DNA from: Galerina marginata
Taxonomy: Eukaryota; Basidiomycota; Agaricomycetes; Agaricales; Galerinaceae
DNA length: 64,000 nt
Reading direction: 5' to 3'
Assembly: GCA_023014335.1 (NCBI GenBank)
Contig: JAECYW010000032.1
Location: 434,001 to 498,000 of the forward strand
The notes below the pieces were generated by a model. It did not search any database. It worked only from the letters and a program-made list of their open reading frames with translations, and had not been told where the DNA came from. Each line of letters begins with the position of its first letter. Positions within the stretch are counted from its first letter, which is position 1. The translations under genes and the position numbers were made by a program. Shown in pieces: positions 22,644 through 36,985 of this stretch.

Positions 22644-25600
22644 ATGGATCCTTTTTCTATCGCTCTAGCCACAGTCACTCTGACTACAGCCGTGAAGGAT
22701 CTTGCTGAACTAGCGCAGAAGCTTGAACAGTCTTTCTCCAAGGTCTGCTCCTCTAAGTTCATATCAATCGCGATTTTATCTAAATTGATGAACCTTCTAC
22801 GCGCTAGCCTGCCGAGAATATTCGAAATGCTGAAATGTTAGCAACACAGGTCCGCCGGACTTTGGAACAGCTTAAACGATTCTGTGACGAACAAGAGGAG
22901 CTTTTGAGTAGCGCAAATGACTTGAAAGTCGCCCTGTCTGAATTGATCAGGTAGAAGAAATTTCACAATTATGATGGTACTTTCGTTGACAAATGAGGCT
23001 AGGGACATGGAGTCCGTCTACCATAAATGCTCTGGAATTGGACCTGTAACCGCAAAGAAGAAAATCGACAAGTTCAAGGCCACATTCGGCGCATGGAAGA
23101 ACCGTAACAAGGTCGAATCAGAGATCAAGGAGTTCATAAATCGGGTCAATCAGTGTTATACTCAATTTATGGCGCGTCCTTAAGCTTTAGCTTTATTAAG
23201 ATCCTCCTAACTTTCTCACTGCTGTAGCTATTTTCTAATATGAGAATTGAGAAACGACTGGTTATCTTAAGCAATTCCATGACCCAATCATCCAACATAA
23301 TTCGGAATGAAATCACAAGTACGGTTTCCGATGAACGCGTCATAAATTTCATTGGAAGCAACTCGGCGGCGCTGTCAAAATTACCTCCCGAAATTCAAAT
23401 GTCTTCTGACTTTATTTCCAATGCCTATCTCTGCCTTCAAATCAATGCGATCAACACGCTTATGGAGAAATTATCCTCGACCGCATCGTATCCCGTTGAA
23501 GAACCAGTAGGACGCTATCTGCTTCCTTTTCGGACATTTCCAGGAATTTTGATCGACAAGGATGATCGATTTATTCTGCGGCGAGATCTTATTACGCAAG
23601 CCTTGCAAATTCAGACCATTTTGGAAGAGGACTTTGACTCCCTGTCCATACAAATTGGTGCAAGAGCTTTGAAAAACCTCGCAGACGACCTCCTCGATCT
23701 AGATATGTATCATGAGTCGGTTCTCATTGGTACATGGACCGCAAAGCTCTATCGGACCTTAGTTTCCCATCACCCGAACACATATTTGCCTTATCTTGCC
23801 CTATCTCTCTCTCACCTGGCCTTTGCCCACTGTGGAACCGGAAATTTGGATGGCGCTCTGTCTTCGATAAATGAATGTATTGCTATTTGTCGGTCTCTTC
23901 AAACACCATCAGCGTCCTTCGATACTAAGCTCCTATTACCTCGTGCGTTGAGGATATCTGCTTCACTGGAAACAGATTCTCTCAAATCTCTGCAAGAAGC
24001 AGAAGAGGCCACCCGTTTTTTTGACGATGTCGTTGAAAGCAGAAATATCACCTATGGTACATTGCAGATCGACAGAAAATCGGCGGAGATTTTAGACAAT
24101 TCCTCTAGTTCTGCGGCGCACTGTCATGTTCAAGCCCTGCATCAGCTTTCGCCCAAGCCGGCAGTATATGAATACGCCGCAACTTTGGAACAGCTTTCAA
24201 CCAGTCTTCGAGAAGTTGGGCGATTTGAAGAGGCTTTCCAGGCACAACAGAGAGCCCTAGAAATTTTAGATTTTCTTGTTCCATTCCACCCTGATCGCCT
24301 GGATTTGGACCGGGCACGCGCACTATACCAAGTTTTGGGAACAGATTTTCGTGATTTCCTGCCGACCGCTGCCGCGCTCTCAATGTCCCAAGAATCGATG
24401 GTGATTTTAAGGAAATATTTCAAAAAGGATAGGAAAAAATACGGCACGGAACTTTGCGATGTACTTTGGCAAAATGCTGTTCTTTTGCAGGAAACGGGGC
24501 AATACGACGATGCTCTCCTGGTATGGAAAGAAGTGACAGATTTGGTCCAGGAAGTAGACGAAGATAAGCTCCGCTTCGCAAGTGCTCTGGATAATTTTTC
24601 AGATGCCCTTTACTTCTTGAAACGTCCCGAAGAGGCGGCCATTTTCCGCAGGCAATTAGTCAACATTTATCAAGCTATCCATAAATCCCCCTCTCACCTC
24701 GAGGCTTATGCTCATTACGACCTCGCATATGATTTTCAGCTTGCCGGACGATATTCAGAAGCCATTTTCGAAGCTCAAACATGTGTCACGCAATACCGTA
24801 CGTTGGCCTTCCAGGACCCTGGCGAGTACAAAAAATACCTGGCTAACGCCCTCTATTTACTTTCCGATATCCTCTTTGACGCCGATGAATACAAGCAAGC
24901 ATTTGATGAAGGTCATGAAGCATGCGACCTCTACCAATCCATTATTCAAGACAACCCTAGCATCCTCCCAAAGTATGTTGCGTTTATACGCCTACACATA
25001 CGAATTTCCCGGTTCTCAGACAATGAGACAAAGTCCATCGAACGGGGACGAAGTTTAATTCGTTATTCAAACGAGTTGATCAAAATATTCCCGGAAGAGA
25101 GAGAACAGACCCTCATTTATGTCACCTGCATTCATTCTAGCAATTTGGCCAGGTTCGATCGACTCACAGAAGCCGCTGTCGCCATTCGAGGATCGCTGGA
25201 CTGGTATGGGAATGTTCCGGCAGATACACCACCTGCTGTGAAATTACATATGCAATGTCTTCAGCAAATGGCCATCCTGTATTGGTGCCAGGGCTATCCA
25301 GAGGGGGCCCTGGGTGCTTTTGAAGAAGCGATCAATATTGGGAAGAAATTCTCCTCGCACCCGGACATTGTCGACTGGCTAGCATTGACAATCGCTTGTC
25401 GTGCTAAATATCTTTTTGTTGTTGGACGGTATTCTGAAGCCCTTACCGCAAGCCAGGATGCAATTTCAGTCATTCGTGGGACCGAATTTGAAGATACCCG
25501 TACTCTTGTCCGGTGCCTGCAAGTCGCTTTTATGGTACAGCAATTCACCAAGAAGACTGAAGATGCAATTAATGGCTTACAGGAAGCTATTAACTTATGT

Positions 25601-26179
25601 CGTACTGGTACCATTGAAGCGGCGGACCAACCCACCGAATTTACTCATCTTGTCGATCTCACAGAGTGCCTTGTATCTATGTCTGAGGCTTGCGCCGATA
25701 TCGGAAACGAGGTCGAGGCAATCTGCCTTGCCCAAGAAGGCCTAGACGAAATCATGAAAGTTAAATTAACAAATCCGATATTACCCTGGCGAGATATCCA
25801 ATCAACGCATATGCATACCCTTCACAACCTTTCCTTGCGTCTCGCCGCCAATGACAACCCTTCTCGGGCGCTGGACCTAATAACTGAGGCTGGCGCTTAC
25901 TATGAACAACGTGCACAAGCACGGAATGGCGTGTATCCAAAATTTTCATGGATCCTACTCTCGCAAGGCATCCTTCATTGTGCTGCTGGCCGACACGAAG
26001 AGGGAATCGAGGCCCGAACCAAGCTCACCGACATACAGGAGCGTCTGGGCATAGCATTTCCCAGCCTCGCACGTTGTGTCCAGCTCAAACTGGACCGTGA
26101 AATGGGCCGCCCTTCATGGATCGCCTTGGTCGCCAAACTCGACCTCCAATGCAATCATCAAGACTTGAACGAAGGATAG
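22644..26179 (+). CDS. TPR-repeat protein with helical N-terminal domain
   Basis: Begins MDPFSIALATVTL, a start common to fungal NLR-like and helo-like proteins. Exon 1 (from 22644) splices after QSFSK to PAENIRNAEMLATQVRRTL, then LSELIR joins RDMESVYHKC (acceptor GAGGCTAG). The junction near 23180-23235 into the long exon (open from 23240) is unclear. The 979-codon exon carries a long series of TPR-type helices with the G-x-Y/F-x-x-A pattern (GRFEEAFQAQQRALEI, GQYDDALLVWKEV, GRYSEAIFEAQTC, GRYSEALTASQDAI). No NACHT/NB-ARC P-loop was seen between the helical domain and the TPRs. TPRs bind partner proteins; a role in non-self recognition or cell death is only a guess. Ends TAG at 26177-26179. 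Confidence 0.75.
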
Positions 26180-29100
26180 ACGAAACCCACAATAGGATTC
26201 CTTCTGACGCGGGTAGTAAGGCTCATGATAAAATAATGTTCTCCCAAAGTAGAATATCGGGTTAGTTAACGTCTGAAGATCTCAGAAATATAGGTTGATA
26301 TTCATTTGTAAATGGTACCCGAAAAGAAAGCTAACTCGAGGCTACATCGGAAAAACATTCGGTAAGCACCCAGGCGCTGCTCGAAAAAGTTGGCTTAGAG
26401 GGATGTAAAAGTGAACCTAAATATTGACCGGGAGCAAGCTATGAAGATCTTGAAAAGATTAAAAACGCCATCACAGATCCCCAGCTCACGCCGCGAGAAT
26501 TGGGAGCTTAGTGTCATATATTGACTTGTCGCGATTAACTGCCAGTCGGGAGCTAAGACTGATCCAGAGATCTTGATGCACAAACACGAATACGCATATG
26601 AAAATACGACTGGTTTCTACAGGTCTCTCTCTCTGTAATAAGTATTCTGTACGTCCTCTTTTTTTCTCCTTTACTGTTTACACAGTGTGCTGACATGCTT
26701 TATTCGCTCGTGTAGAGTTTTATATTTTTCTGGTCACATCAGCATCGTCGGTATTATCACCAACATCCCCGCAGGCTACAGCACTCATGACCGCGACCGC
26801 GACCACTCACGCCCTCGCCCTGTCCAGCACCATAAAGTCCATCTGTATACATGACCCTCTCTCGCTGCTGCGCCGAAATTCTGCGAGCCCTATACCCCTT
26901 CATCCCTCGAACAAGAACAAGAACCAAAACGCGAACTACGCCGCATACCCAGCCTCTGCCTCACCGAAGATTTCGAATACTGCGACCTTAAAGAGATTTT
27001 GGCGACGCCGACCCTGTAAGGCGTGGTGGGAACGCAGCTTCCACCGCCAGCAGCGGTTCACGAGCGAATCGAAGGGTGGTCTAGTTGCGCGTGGACTTCC
27101 ACTGCCTCTAGGCCTGCAGCGATGGGATACACAAAGAAGTGGAAGAAGTCGAGGTGGGAAGGGAGGACGGCGGAGAGAGGGAGATGGTGCATCACAACGG
27201 ATATGGAACGGGCCGTTGAAGCTGGAGCTGGAGGTATGCCCCAGATCACGAGTTTCAGTGCCATGCGCCAAGTCCACCTCATTTATGCGTGCTAACAGTC
27301 CCCACTACTGTTCACTCACCCTTCCCAACGACTTGGGCTCGACCTCGACCAGGGCAACAGGACTTACGCGCATATATGCGGCTCTGGCCCTCCCACACCA
27401 CCTTCCCCAATCTCGTCATTCTCGGTGAGGTACCATAACGTCATTCAATACGAAAGTTGACCATTCAGAGCATAGACATAACGACAGCTTGCTCGTAGAA
27501 CAACACCGGCCTGGTCATCGCTCCCGCCAGAGATACCCAATCTTTACCCCAGGTTCAACCACTGCCACTGCCCACTCCTACTTCCCTCATCACGTCCTTC
27601 CTAACTCTCTACCGACAGCCGTGTTGCCAACTGCAAAGACTCGGGCCATCACGCTGATGCATGACGCGAATGTCCTCGTCATCCTCCGCCTCAGCTTGTG
27701 CGTTTAACGACGCCCTCGCATATACTACTTGAACGGGAGTCTAAACCTAGCCCGCAATGTGACTGAGCATCGGGTTCACGGTCCTGGTAGGAAGGAAGAG
27801 TTGCTAGAGCCTTGGAGAAGCTCAGTGGATATTTCCAATACTGTCGGCTGACGTGTCGGCTGATGGGCGTAAATATGAGGATAGAATCTACGTTCGCAAG
27901 CGAGGAAAGGAGGGGAAATGTGGGCTTACCGTGATCTGTTTCTCGCACTTCTTTCCACTGGATGTTCCTCCTCACTGTCATTGGTCTCGGACTCTCGCTG
28001 ATTCATTCATCAAAATCAACGTATCTGGACACTTCTTTCTTGACTTCAGCGTTTCAGCTATCTTGTGACCTGTTCGCCTTCAGCTGTTCGGATCCTGTCA
28101 TCGCTCTCACCCTCAACTCTTCAGGGCAATCTTCTTCGTCATCGTCAGCCTTGATAGTACGTACATCGAAGTCAACGTACCTCGTCTCTCCTTTCTCGAT
28201 TTTGGCGTTTCAAAGGCGGAATTCGCCTTCGCGTTTTGTACCACGTCTTCACTGTGACACTGTCTATCATCGCCGTCAAGTCCTGTACCGGCGAGTTGAT
28301 CTTCGTATATCTCTTTCTGCCTGTAATTACTCACTTTCCCCGGAGGCTGGCGAGTCTCACGTCGTTTTTCTCTTAAACTTCTCTCTGTACTCTACAAATG
28401 TTACATGGTCGATTCTTACATGGTCGATTTCTTGTCGAACTACTGGATGTGCCGTTTTTCCATTGCTCGCTTTCTGATTGTGTTCGAATTACCTCGACCC
28501 TTCTGACCGTTCTGATGGTTCACCTTCGCTCGTTTTCACTCGGAGATTCTTCAGCCCGTATCCAAGATATCATGTTGTCACTTTACCCTAAACGTACTCG
28601 ATTCGACGTTCAATGTTAAACTGAAGCTCTGAATATCCGATTCCTCCAGTTGGCAATTACTTGTCTATTCAGTCATTGCAATACGGTATTGAACATCCGG
28701 GCTCCAGAGGAGTACCAAATTTAGAGACATGTGGAACCCATGCTAAATTCGAATCACCAAGTGGCTTTAAAGTTCAAAGTTTCTGCTTGGCGTAATGAAG
28801 CGCGTGGGCAGCATATCTTCCACTCACGACGTCCAGATCTTGGGTAATACTCACGAGACGAACTGGACACATTGAGTCTCTATATACTAGGTACGCCGTC
28901 TATTATAATTGTGGAACTAAAAGGAAAGGGGGCAACCAGGCTGCTATTTCCAAATTTGTTTTCTTATACGTCCGTTCCCACTCAAAAGCCAATTCATGGG
29001 TAGGATATGCCACGATGCCCGACGACTGTGCGAGTGAAAGTCGATTTCTCAGTTGATTCAAGTATAGAAAAGAAGGAAGGAATGAGAATTTATTACAGGT

Positions 29101-32100
29101 CGGCTGGAATATCACTGTACCATGAAACAAAATTTACGGATACTTCCCTCGCTTTTTCATTTAAGAAAGAGGACAGCCGGTAATAAGAAACCTATCCTAA
29201 CGTCCGCTCAAGATGAAGTTGCAACTTTTCCTTTTCATCAGCGTGGTTTATTACAATCACGTAGTGGTCGCTCCACCAACCTTCTTGTATGTATTCCGTT
29301 CTCGCAACCCCCATTCAAGAATTGCTCTTGACCGTCCAAAATCGCTGACTTATTCTTTACCTACGAAGGAATCCTGCGCCATGTGGTGCAGTAGAGACTG
29401 AGATCCCGCTGCCTCAAATAACCGCCCGAGCTAACTAGGGGGGCGAACTTGGTCGAGACCCCACGCCATTTCGGCAAGGCTGTTTAACGCATCAGGGTTT
29501 GGTAACTAACTTGATAGTACCCCACAGGCGCGACCCCATCACGAGACCATTAAAGCCAACAAGGAAACAAAATGATTGATTCAGATTCAGAGTCCAACGT
29601 GAATGTAAAATAGGTGTTATCATACATGTATCGACGAACAAAACTCGGAAAACTTGTCGAACAGGTCGCGAAATGAGTTTAATTCTTCAAATGGCTGCCA
29701 CCGTGCACAGCCGCTGACTCTTGATCTACTGTACCGTATTTAATTTGATGTACGCTTAGACGACGGAGACTAGCGATGACGATAAGGTTGGAAATAGTGA
29801 TGCTGATGAAGACGAAGACGGAGATGTATCAGGAGAACCAAACCCCCCGTGGAACGAGGTAAAGAGGTATCGGTGAGGCCTCGAACGACGACGATAACTG
29901 TGAGGGTGGTACATCCCCGCCCCGTGAGGCAACGCCGACGCTCATGGGCAAAGTCAGTGTTCGGCGCAGCAGGCCAAAAGCACCGCCAGGAATTCTGAGC
30001 AACAGCACAGAACCTTGCACCCAATCACGAAAGTCCCGATGGTGTCCACCGTAGTATCGCGGCCTAAAAATAGGTCAAGTAGGAAGGAAAAGTGGATGAG
30101 CGAGGGGTTGGAGCAAACTGAAACGTACTTCGCTAGGTTGCTCCATCGTCGATAACTTCGCTGACAGTTAGAAAGTCTCTGCGTCTTTGGCATGGGGTTC
30201 CAGTGTGCGTTTGTCCAGCCCGAAGAAGGCCAAGGGGGGAAGACGGGGTCAGCTGGAGCTGGAGTTGAGAGGGAAGCAGAGAGACATACATGGACATTGG
30301 AGGTAGGCGCACGCCTAGTTTTAGGTCATGCGTGGGTGCTGTGACGCCCGATTCCTCGCCCTCGTCGCTGCCCCCTCATTGTCGAGGTGCGGATGGGTGT
30401 TGGTTGGACTTCCTGTGCTTCACGGAACCAAGGAAGCTGAGTTCTCCGCCTTTCGGTGTTCAATGATCACGTTAGTTACTGCATGATGAAGGAGAAACAA
30501 GAAAGACGTAAGTACAACCGAGAGCGTTAGAGTCGTTGGGGGTGGTGAAGGGTATCCGTGCGAGTTGATGTGTAATGTTGATGGATGATGTCAGCTTTTG
30601 ATGCGCTTCCCTCAGCTCGGACGCTGAGCCTTTTCGAAGTCGACGCTCGATGTTTTACGAGCTATTCTTGTTGCTCTTGCATTTTAAATGGGCCGCGCTT
30701 ACCAATTTCCTTTCAACCGGTAGCCTCGCATTGGTAGCCAGTCTCCCACTTTGCGCAGTATGATCTCTGTACTCTACTGTAATTACAGGCAATTTTCTGC
30801 TCAGAGGCTACTTCTAAGCGCGCCCTGGCAATCTTAAGTGTAGCACGGATATCTCTTGGATATCTCTCAAATTGGCCATCCGTGCGGGCAACATACTGTA
30901 GATAAATAGTACGATTGGTGATCGCGGCACTGTATCCACGTTACCCACAATTTGATAAACTCGTTGGATCTCTAATCAGAATTCGCGAAATTCCAATCAA
31001 GCCTATCGTAAGTTCTTTAAGTATATGACAATTTCTGATACAAATTTAGTAATTTGGAATTGGACTTCTTTCGAGACATCAAGTTCCTATGAAAACGGTC
31101 AAATCTTGACCTCAGTTGAAGTTCTTACCGTAGTTTGTCCAAATTCGATATTTTGATGAGATTTGTTGGCTTTATGGCATCGCCTGAACACCCGAGAGGT
31201 GCCAGAAAGTTAAGAAAAGTCAGCAACTTCCGTGGTCGCCAACAGATACCTGTCATTGTCATTGGGCATTAGTGGAACATGAAAAATATTGGTGGATGTC
31301 GAATAACACGTACTTATTCCCGTGGTGTGCAGAGGATACGTGAAAGGACCGTCGGCATTTAATGAACAGCATAAAATACCCTTGGAATGCAATGCCGTGC
31401 AGCAAAAATATACGTGTAATACAATATATGTCTCGACTACGCGAGCATGCGATACTGAAACCGCCAGCAGCTCAACTCCTGGCTACACACGACTTCTATT
31501 TCCACGTTTTGATAATGACTTATAAAAAAACTAGTCGAGGAAAGATGCTTCGCCAAAGAAGCCGTTTATGCCGAACACTCTCTCAACTTCTCTGATATCG
31601 AATAATTGAGCTGCGGATGCTTGAATCATTCGCACGAGAACTGAGTCTATTATTGGTCCTTCCGCGCCCAATCCATTGCTTCCACTCAAAGTAAATTTAA
31701 ATGACACGCTTACCGGTAGACTGGTAAATTTAATATAGCACTGATAATTCGCCGCTCAGGACAGATTTATCGGTATGTACCAGCTGACAACTGACCAGTA
31801 GCGCCTCTTGACTTCAAGAACGTGCGTCCGACCTGGCATTCATTGCATCATGATGGATAAACCGAGAGAGCACTCTGAAATTCAACCGATCAATATATAT
31901 ATCTTAAATATCTCGAAGCTCCACATCGCAGAAGGCCAGTTGAACAGTTCCTATCAGAATCATGTCAAGGACAAGGCCATTAATAGCCAAGATTTTATAC
32001 TTGAGAGGTGCGATACGCCTGCGTGATAAAACGGCACTTGAAAAACACGATCAACCTAGGAATTGAACATACCTAGGTACCTGTTTCCTTGTCTCTTCAT

Positions 32101-32123
32101 TCAGAAACCTCCAGTTGGTCAAA
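26180..32123. other. Long gene-poor stretch
   Basis: No gene supported. The 213-aa plus ORF at 26787-27428 and two overlapping frames (for example LTEDFEYCDLKEILATPT then GTQLPPPAAVHERIEGW in another frame) suggest a degraded exon of unknown family. The rest shows only short ORFs. Confidence 0.4.
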
Positions 32124-33935
32124 ATGCCTACACTCGACCTAAATGACACCTTCGGCGCGCTTCTAATTGGGGTTGTTTTATCAGCTGGGTGAGCGATAAG
32201 TTTCCTATCATTTATTTCACATTAATTATGTTCTTGGTAGGCTGTTTGGCGTAACCTGCTCACAGGTGTTCTATTACTACCAGAATTACACCTCGGACAG
32301 GATTCTCATCAAAGTTGTAGTACGTTTCTGTTTCTTGTTCCTGACTAACCTACTAATCTTTCAATAAAACTCAGGTCGCTACTTTGCTGTACGCCAAACT
32401 ACGATTATCTTGCAATTAGCGCGAGACTGACGGCTAAAGACCAGCATTCTTGAAGGGTTGCATTCCGCGTTCAGTATTCATGCGGTTTACTACTACACAA
32501 TCCTCAACTATTTAAATCCTCTTGGACTTCTCTTAATTACCTGGTCGGCTATCGTGAGTCCCGCCATAATAACAGAATTTTTAGGTTGTCGATCAATTAT
32601 CCTTCAGATGACTCTAGGTGTCTCGGTACGGCGTCCATTAATGACACGCCCTTCACTAACAACTCACCTTCCCAGAGTTTGATTATTTTGGCTGTACACC
32701 TCTTCTACCTGAGACGCGTTTATCATGGTAGATATTGGCATTTTAATTCACAATTTTCAACACGATAACTTGAGATTTCAGTGAGCAAAAGGAACATTCC
32801 TCTGGTTGCGCTTCTGGTGAGTGCCATTTACACCGGGATTAATTTTGGTTGTGAACCTTCCCGTAGGCCACCCTCTCGCTTGGTCATTTCGGTTTGTCTA
32901 TGTTGACTTCGTTGTGTTCGTCTTCTGATCTGTCTATTCAGTGGCAGGTGTTGGTACGTGAATGCTAATATCCGAATTGTGAAGTTCTTATGCCCCTGTA
33001 TCTTTATAGTGGTGGAAGTACGAGCGTAAGTCTCATAATTTCTGGTTCCTTGTTCTCACTAATTTGAAGCGGTCAGTTTCCAGCTAAAAACCTACCCTGT
33101 ATTCTCCGGAAGTAGGGTAAGAAAATTCTTTCCTGCAGGCTTGTACCTCAAGGCTCACATTCGTTTTTTACTGCAGCTGCAGCAGCGTATTGTAGTCGCT
33201 TCACTCTCGCTGGCTGTCGCTACAGATATCCTCACTGCCGCTTCACTTTCATTTTACTTTCACACCAGCCGCTCTGGGCTTAAGAGGTAAAGCTGGTCTT
33301 AACCTTCTCAAGCATGGCTCAAAATTTACATACGTAGCACTGATACCCTAATCAACAAGCTGATGGCGTACGCAATTAACAATGGGATTTTGACAAGGTC
33401 CGCATTCATACTTCAAAGTCGAAATTCAACTGATTTTTTATCCCTTCAGTCTTTTCGACATTATTGTCCTGACATTCGTAAGTTGTTATTTCGCCACTAC
33501 TTCAACGAACGTCGAAACCTCACACTCTTGAAAATTTAGGTTGTAGTCGAACCCGATAATTTAGTTTTTTTAGCGATTTTCCAGATCGTTGGAAATCGTA
33601 AGTCTGCTTGTGATTTTAGCTTCGCGAATTTGCTGAATTCATGGTGACCCAAGTCTATACGAATTCCATGATGGCAACGTAAGCTTTCGATCACAGTTAT
33701 CGAGATCCTGGGCGAATTCTTAGCTTCATCTGACAGTCTCAATGCGCGCCAATCCCTCTCTAATCCCCCCGCAGTTAGTTTATCGGGTTATATCAATAAT
33801 ATCTTCAAGGTATCAGGCTCTGCGACAGCAGTACCGATTAAAGAGGGTACACATAATTCGTCAATTGTTCATGGTACTTCCACCATTCTCATGTCATATG
33901 TATCAGGAATACTCACCTGCTGTAGATGCACTTAG
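32124..33935 (+). CDS. DUF6534-type multi-pass membrane protein
   Basis: Start MPTLDLNDTFGALLIGVVLS at 32124. Exon 1 (32124-32188) joins 32241-32319 (GLFGVTCSQVFYYYQNYTSD); later exons include LHSAFSIHAVYYYTILNY, SKRNIPLVALL and VYTNSMMATLNARQSL, the last spliced by donor GTAAGC and acceptor GACAG. This order of an N-terminal VxxGVxxxQxYYY helix, a HAxYxY helix and a terminal YTNSxxATLNAR motif is the signature of DUF6534 proteins, with about seven predicted membrane helices. Function unknown. Ends TAG at 33933-33935. Introns number at least six; some internal limits were not resolved. Confidence 0.8.
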
Positions 33936-35066
33936 CACGAGGACCGCCTATAACGAATCGGTATAAATCTCCATTATGGAACTTGGGCCAACTTCTTTTC
34001 ATTTGCTCTCCGGATATTGACACCGCCTGAGGTATGGAAAGGGGATAGGCGCCGAGGAATGTTTGTTGAAAGGTAGTTGGGAAACTTATTTGTTAGATCG
34101 AATCGTGGATCTGTGAAGTGACGAGATTAGTATGCAGTTGTGGTGGTACAAGACGAGTAGCCTCAATTCACATATCTTTAACGAAGCTGGTCCAGGGGAG
34201 TGACTCTAACCTGAGTTCTAAGATTCCAAGGTGGTGGGAATAACCCAAAAATTCTCGAACGAAGACTCGATATCGGCACTGTAAAAGTGTCACTTACGGC
34301 TTATGGTCCGGGTCCAACAGTACAGGGGTTTTTCTTTCTGTGAAAACTACTACGTCGGAGGTACTGCTGACGGTACATAAGCAGAAAAATAAAGCCTGGT
34401 AGGCTTCTTAGCCGTCGGATTACAATAAAGTACGGGCCAACGACATTCATTTTGGCGCTGTAGATTTTCGTTCATCGCATCTTCTTTCCTAGACGTTGTT
34501 CGAAATTATGGAAGCTGCCAAATTACCGAAAAATGATGAGGTCTTGCGCAATCCTAATAGATGTTCTTACCTCTTGTCATTTTTTCTCATTAAGAGTCTG
34601 CTGCCCTCATAAAAAATGTATAAGAGGTGACTGCACCCCGTGAATTAGTAACCGAATCTTCGGCTCGAGTTCTTTTCTTATCGTTCTATCAATATGTTTG
34701 CCTCTCAACGCTTTTCCTCTTCCTTGGCCATTACTACTCTCACAGCTTATGCTATCCCAGTCCCTTTAAGTCGATAAGGATACAAAACGAGAACCCGTAA
34801 AACCTCGACCGTCGACCTCAGTGCTCAGCGCTCAGATCTCAGAAGCCCCAATCAGGAACGGATCAGAATCATCAGATGCTTACATCATCCATCAGTGACC
34901 ATCGTCAGCAGCGTCGTTCCCGACCTCGACGACGGGGGCATGCAGCTACGAGGGCAGCGAATAGGATGTCGAAGCACTTGCGCACGGCGAACCCGAGACT
35001 AGGCATTACCTTCATGTACGTCTTTCTGCCTCCCTATAGCTCCGCTCCAACTGACCTCGCCACTCC
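33936..35066. other. Intergenic stretch with a tiny secreted-like ORF
   Basis: Nothing firm. A 27-codon ORF at 34694-34777 (MFASQRFSSSLAITTLTAYA..) looks like a signal peptide that soon hits a stop; it may be the start of a decayed secreted-protein gene. Confidence 0.3.
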
Positions 35067-35270
35067 TCTAGCCATTCTTCCTCCTCGGCCATCTTCGGGT
35101 GGGACATCGACCCTACATACCTCACAACCTTCGTTTCCGACAGCTCAACCACCGCCCTCTTCTCCCTCGGCTTTTTGGGGAACCTCACCGAGGAACGAAG
35201 GATCTGGCGGAGCAGGCCTCTAAGTTGTCGCTCTAGGTACAGCGGTGGCCAAACTTGTCGGCGACGACGA
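35067..35270 (+). pseudogene. Decayed coding fragment of unknown family
   Basis: One frame reads AIFGWDIDPTYLTTFVSDSS and FSLGFLGNLTEE; a second frame then gives KDLAEQASKLSL followed by TAG, and a third VAVAKLVGDDDE. The peptides look like consecutive parts of one protein broken by two shifts. I do not recognise the protein. Confidence 0.4.
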
Positions 35271-35349
35271 CGAGTAAAGATGATGTAGTGGAAGGACGAG
35301 GAAGAACTTACTTACCGGTCAACAGTGACTGGATCCAAATAATGTACGT

Positions 35350-36985
35350 GCCTGTTGATTTTGGCAGATGGTCCCGACTAAACCACGATCAACGGCTTAG
35401 CACAGTCCTTCCCCAACTTTCTCCCTCGTCATCGTTTTTGATGCGGTATCAGTGTCAGCCTTCGAGTCCGGGCCATTCATCGTGCACCAGTCCTAGCTCG
35501 TTCGGCGGCGCGGTTTCTCAACCCTCAAAGCTTATCCCTTATACATTGGATATCGTGCCAGTGAGAGCGGCTTGGTCGAGCGGTTTCGCATCCCCGCCTT
35601 CCTTGTCGCCTTGCCTAGGTTGGGATTTTGAAATCCACTGCGTACCTTCGGCTGTGTGTCGTATTCCGATGGCTCTAAGATACGATCTTCAACTTTCCTC
35701 CAGAAACCTAAAGAAGAGCCTCAGTACTGGTTCTACTCGACAATTATGCCACGCCAGAGGACCGACTAGTCCGATAGCTTCTGTCCTTCGACTTGATTCT
35801 GAAGCTGGTGGAGGTATCCACGGTCTGTCACCGTATTCTCGTCCTGCGAATTGTCTTGCTTATCTCCCACTAAAGTACATAGAAAATTCCTGCCGGGAAA
35901 GCTCTTGAGGGATTTAACGTCCCGATCGGTAAGATCTACTCCGTTCTAAATGTGTCCTTTCGATGCTGTGTTTCCATATCGTTTATTCAGCTGCTCACTT
36001 GGGATGATCTCCGTGCTGCCCCTGCTTTTTGCAGAAAGCATCCTACCCCCTACGTGCCCTTGTCGCTCGCGTTTCAATGGTAAATCTATTCCAGTCGTTC
36101 TTAAGGTACAGATATCTCCATCCTCCCTGGCGTTGTCGACACCATTACTAATTTACTATATCTTTAGGTGCTAACCGATGACGCCAATACGCTCGTCATT
36201 CGTTATCTGTTATCTACGTGGTAGATATACTTTGTTTCTCCGTCATTATCGATTCACCATTTGTAGGTACTATCATACTTCCTACATCTATATACGCATG
36301 AACTGGCTGTTTGTCATCTCAGATTACAGTTACTCCGACCCATCAAGAATGCAAGTTTCCTTCGAATCTATGCCCGAAACATCAAGGGTGATATCAGCTT
36401 AGGACTATTATTACTTTACAGATGCTTCACTGCGCTCGTTTCTCGTTTCTCCATCCCCGTTTTTGATCCGGATTCATTAGGACCACTGAAATATAACGAC
36501 CCCAAAGGTCATGCCCTCATCAATGCCGTTTTCGGAGTCTCTGAGCCCGTGTAATCTCGAGTAACTCCTCGCACAGCTAAGCTCAACCAACCTATTGTGT
36601 TTTTGTTCGTGTTTCTTTCGTTACTTTAGCCGTCTGGTTTCCACCAAGCAATGCGCATCCGGTCCACTCGTAATCTACGGCGTGCTTTTTGTCGAAATCT
36701 CTGCGATCCGACAGACTTGGTGTGGCCTCATGCGCTTTCCAGCAGCGTTGTATCGTACTATAGTCGAGCATAGCTGAACACGATGAGCTCGGTACCCGTA
36801 ACACAGCCATCCCTCCCTAGAAGTCTAAGTCATCTACGTTGGTGTTAATTTAATAGTTTTTCTCAGGTCAAACATTATACGCAGCCTATCCTACCGAATT
36901 TCGGCAGGGTTCTGGTCTCTGTCGCAAGCCCGCAGCTATGTAGTCTTTTTTTACTGTTCGTCACCAGGTATGTTCCCTAGCTATC
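35350..36985 (+). repeat. Diverged dispersed repeat, copy 2
   Basis: Second copy of the 1.6-kb repeat at 9260-10850, same orientation, collinear over its whole length with many point differences. ORFs here are not shared in frame with copy 1. Confidence 0.75.

Noticed and set aside
26787..27428. 213-codon plus ORF as a gene
   Set aside because: Three overlapping open frames of similar length, repetitive Arg/Ser/Pro composition and no domain; at most a decayed exon.
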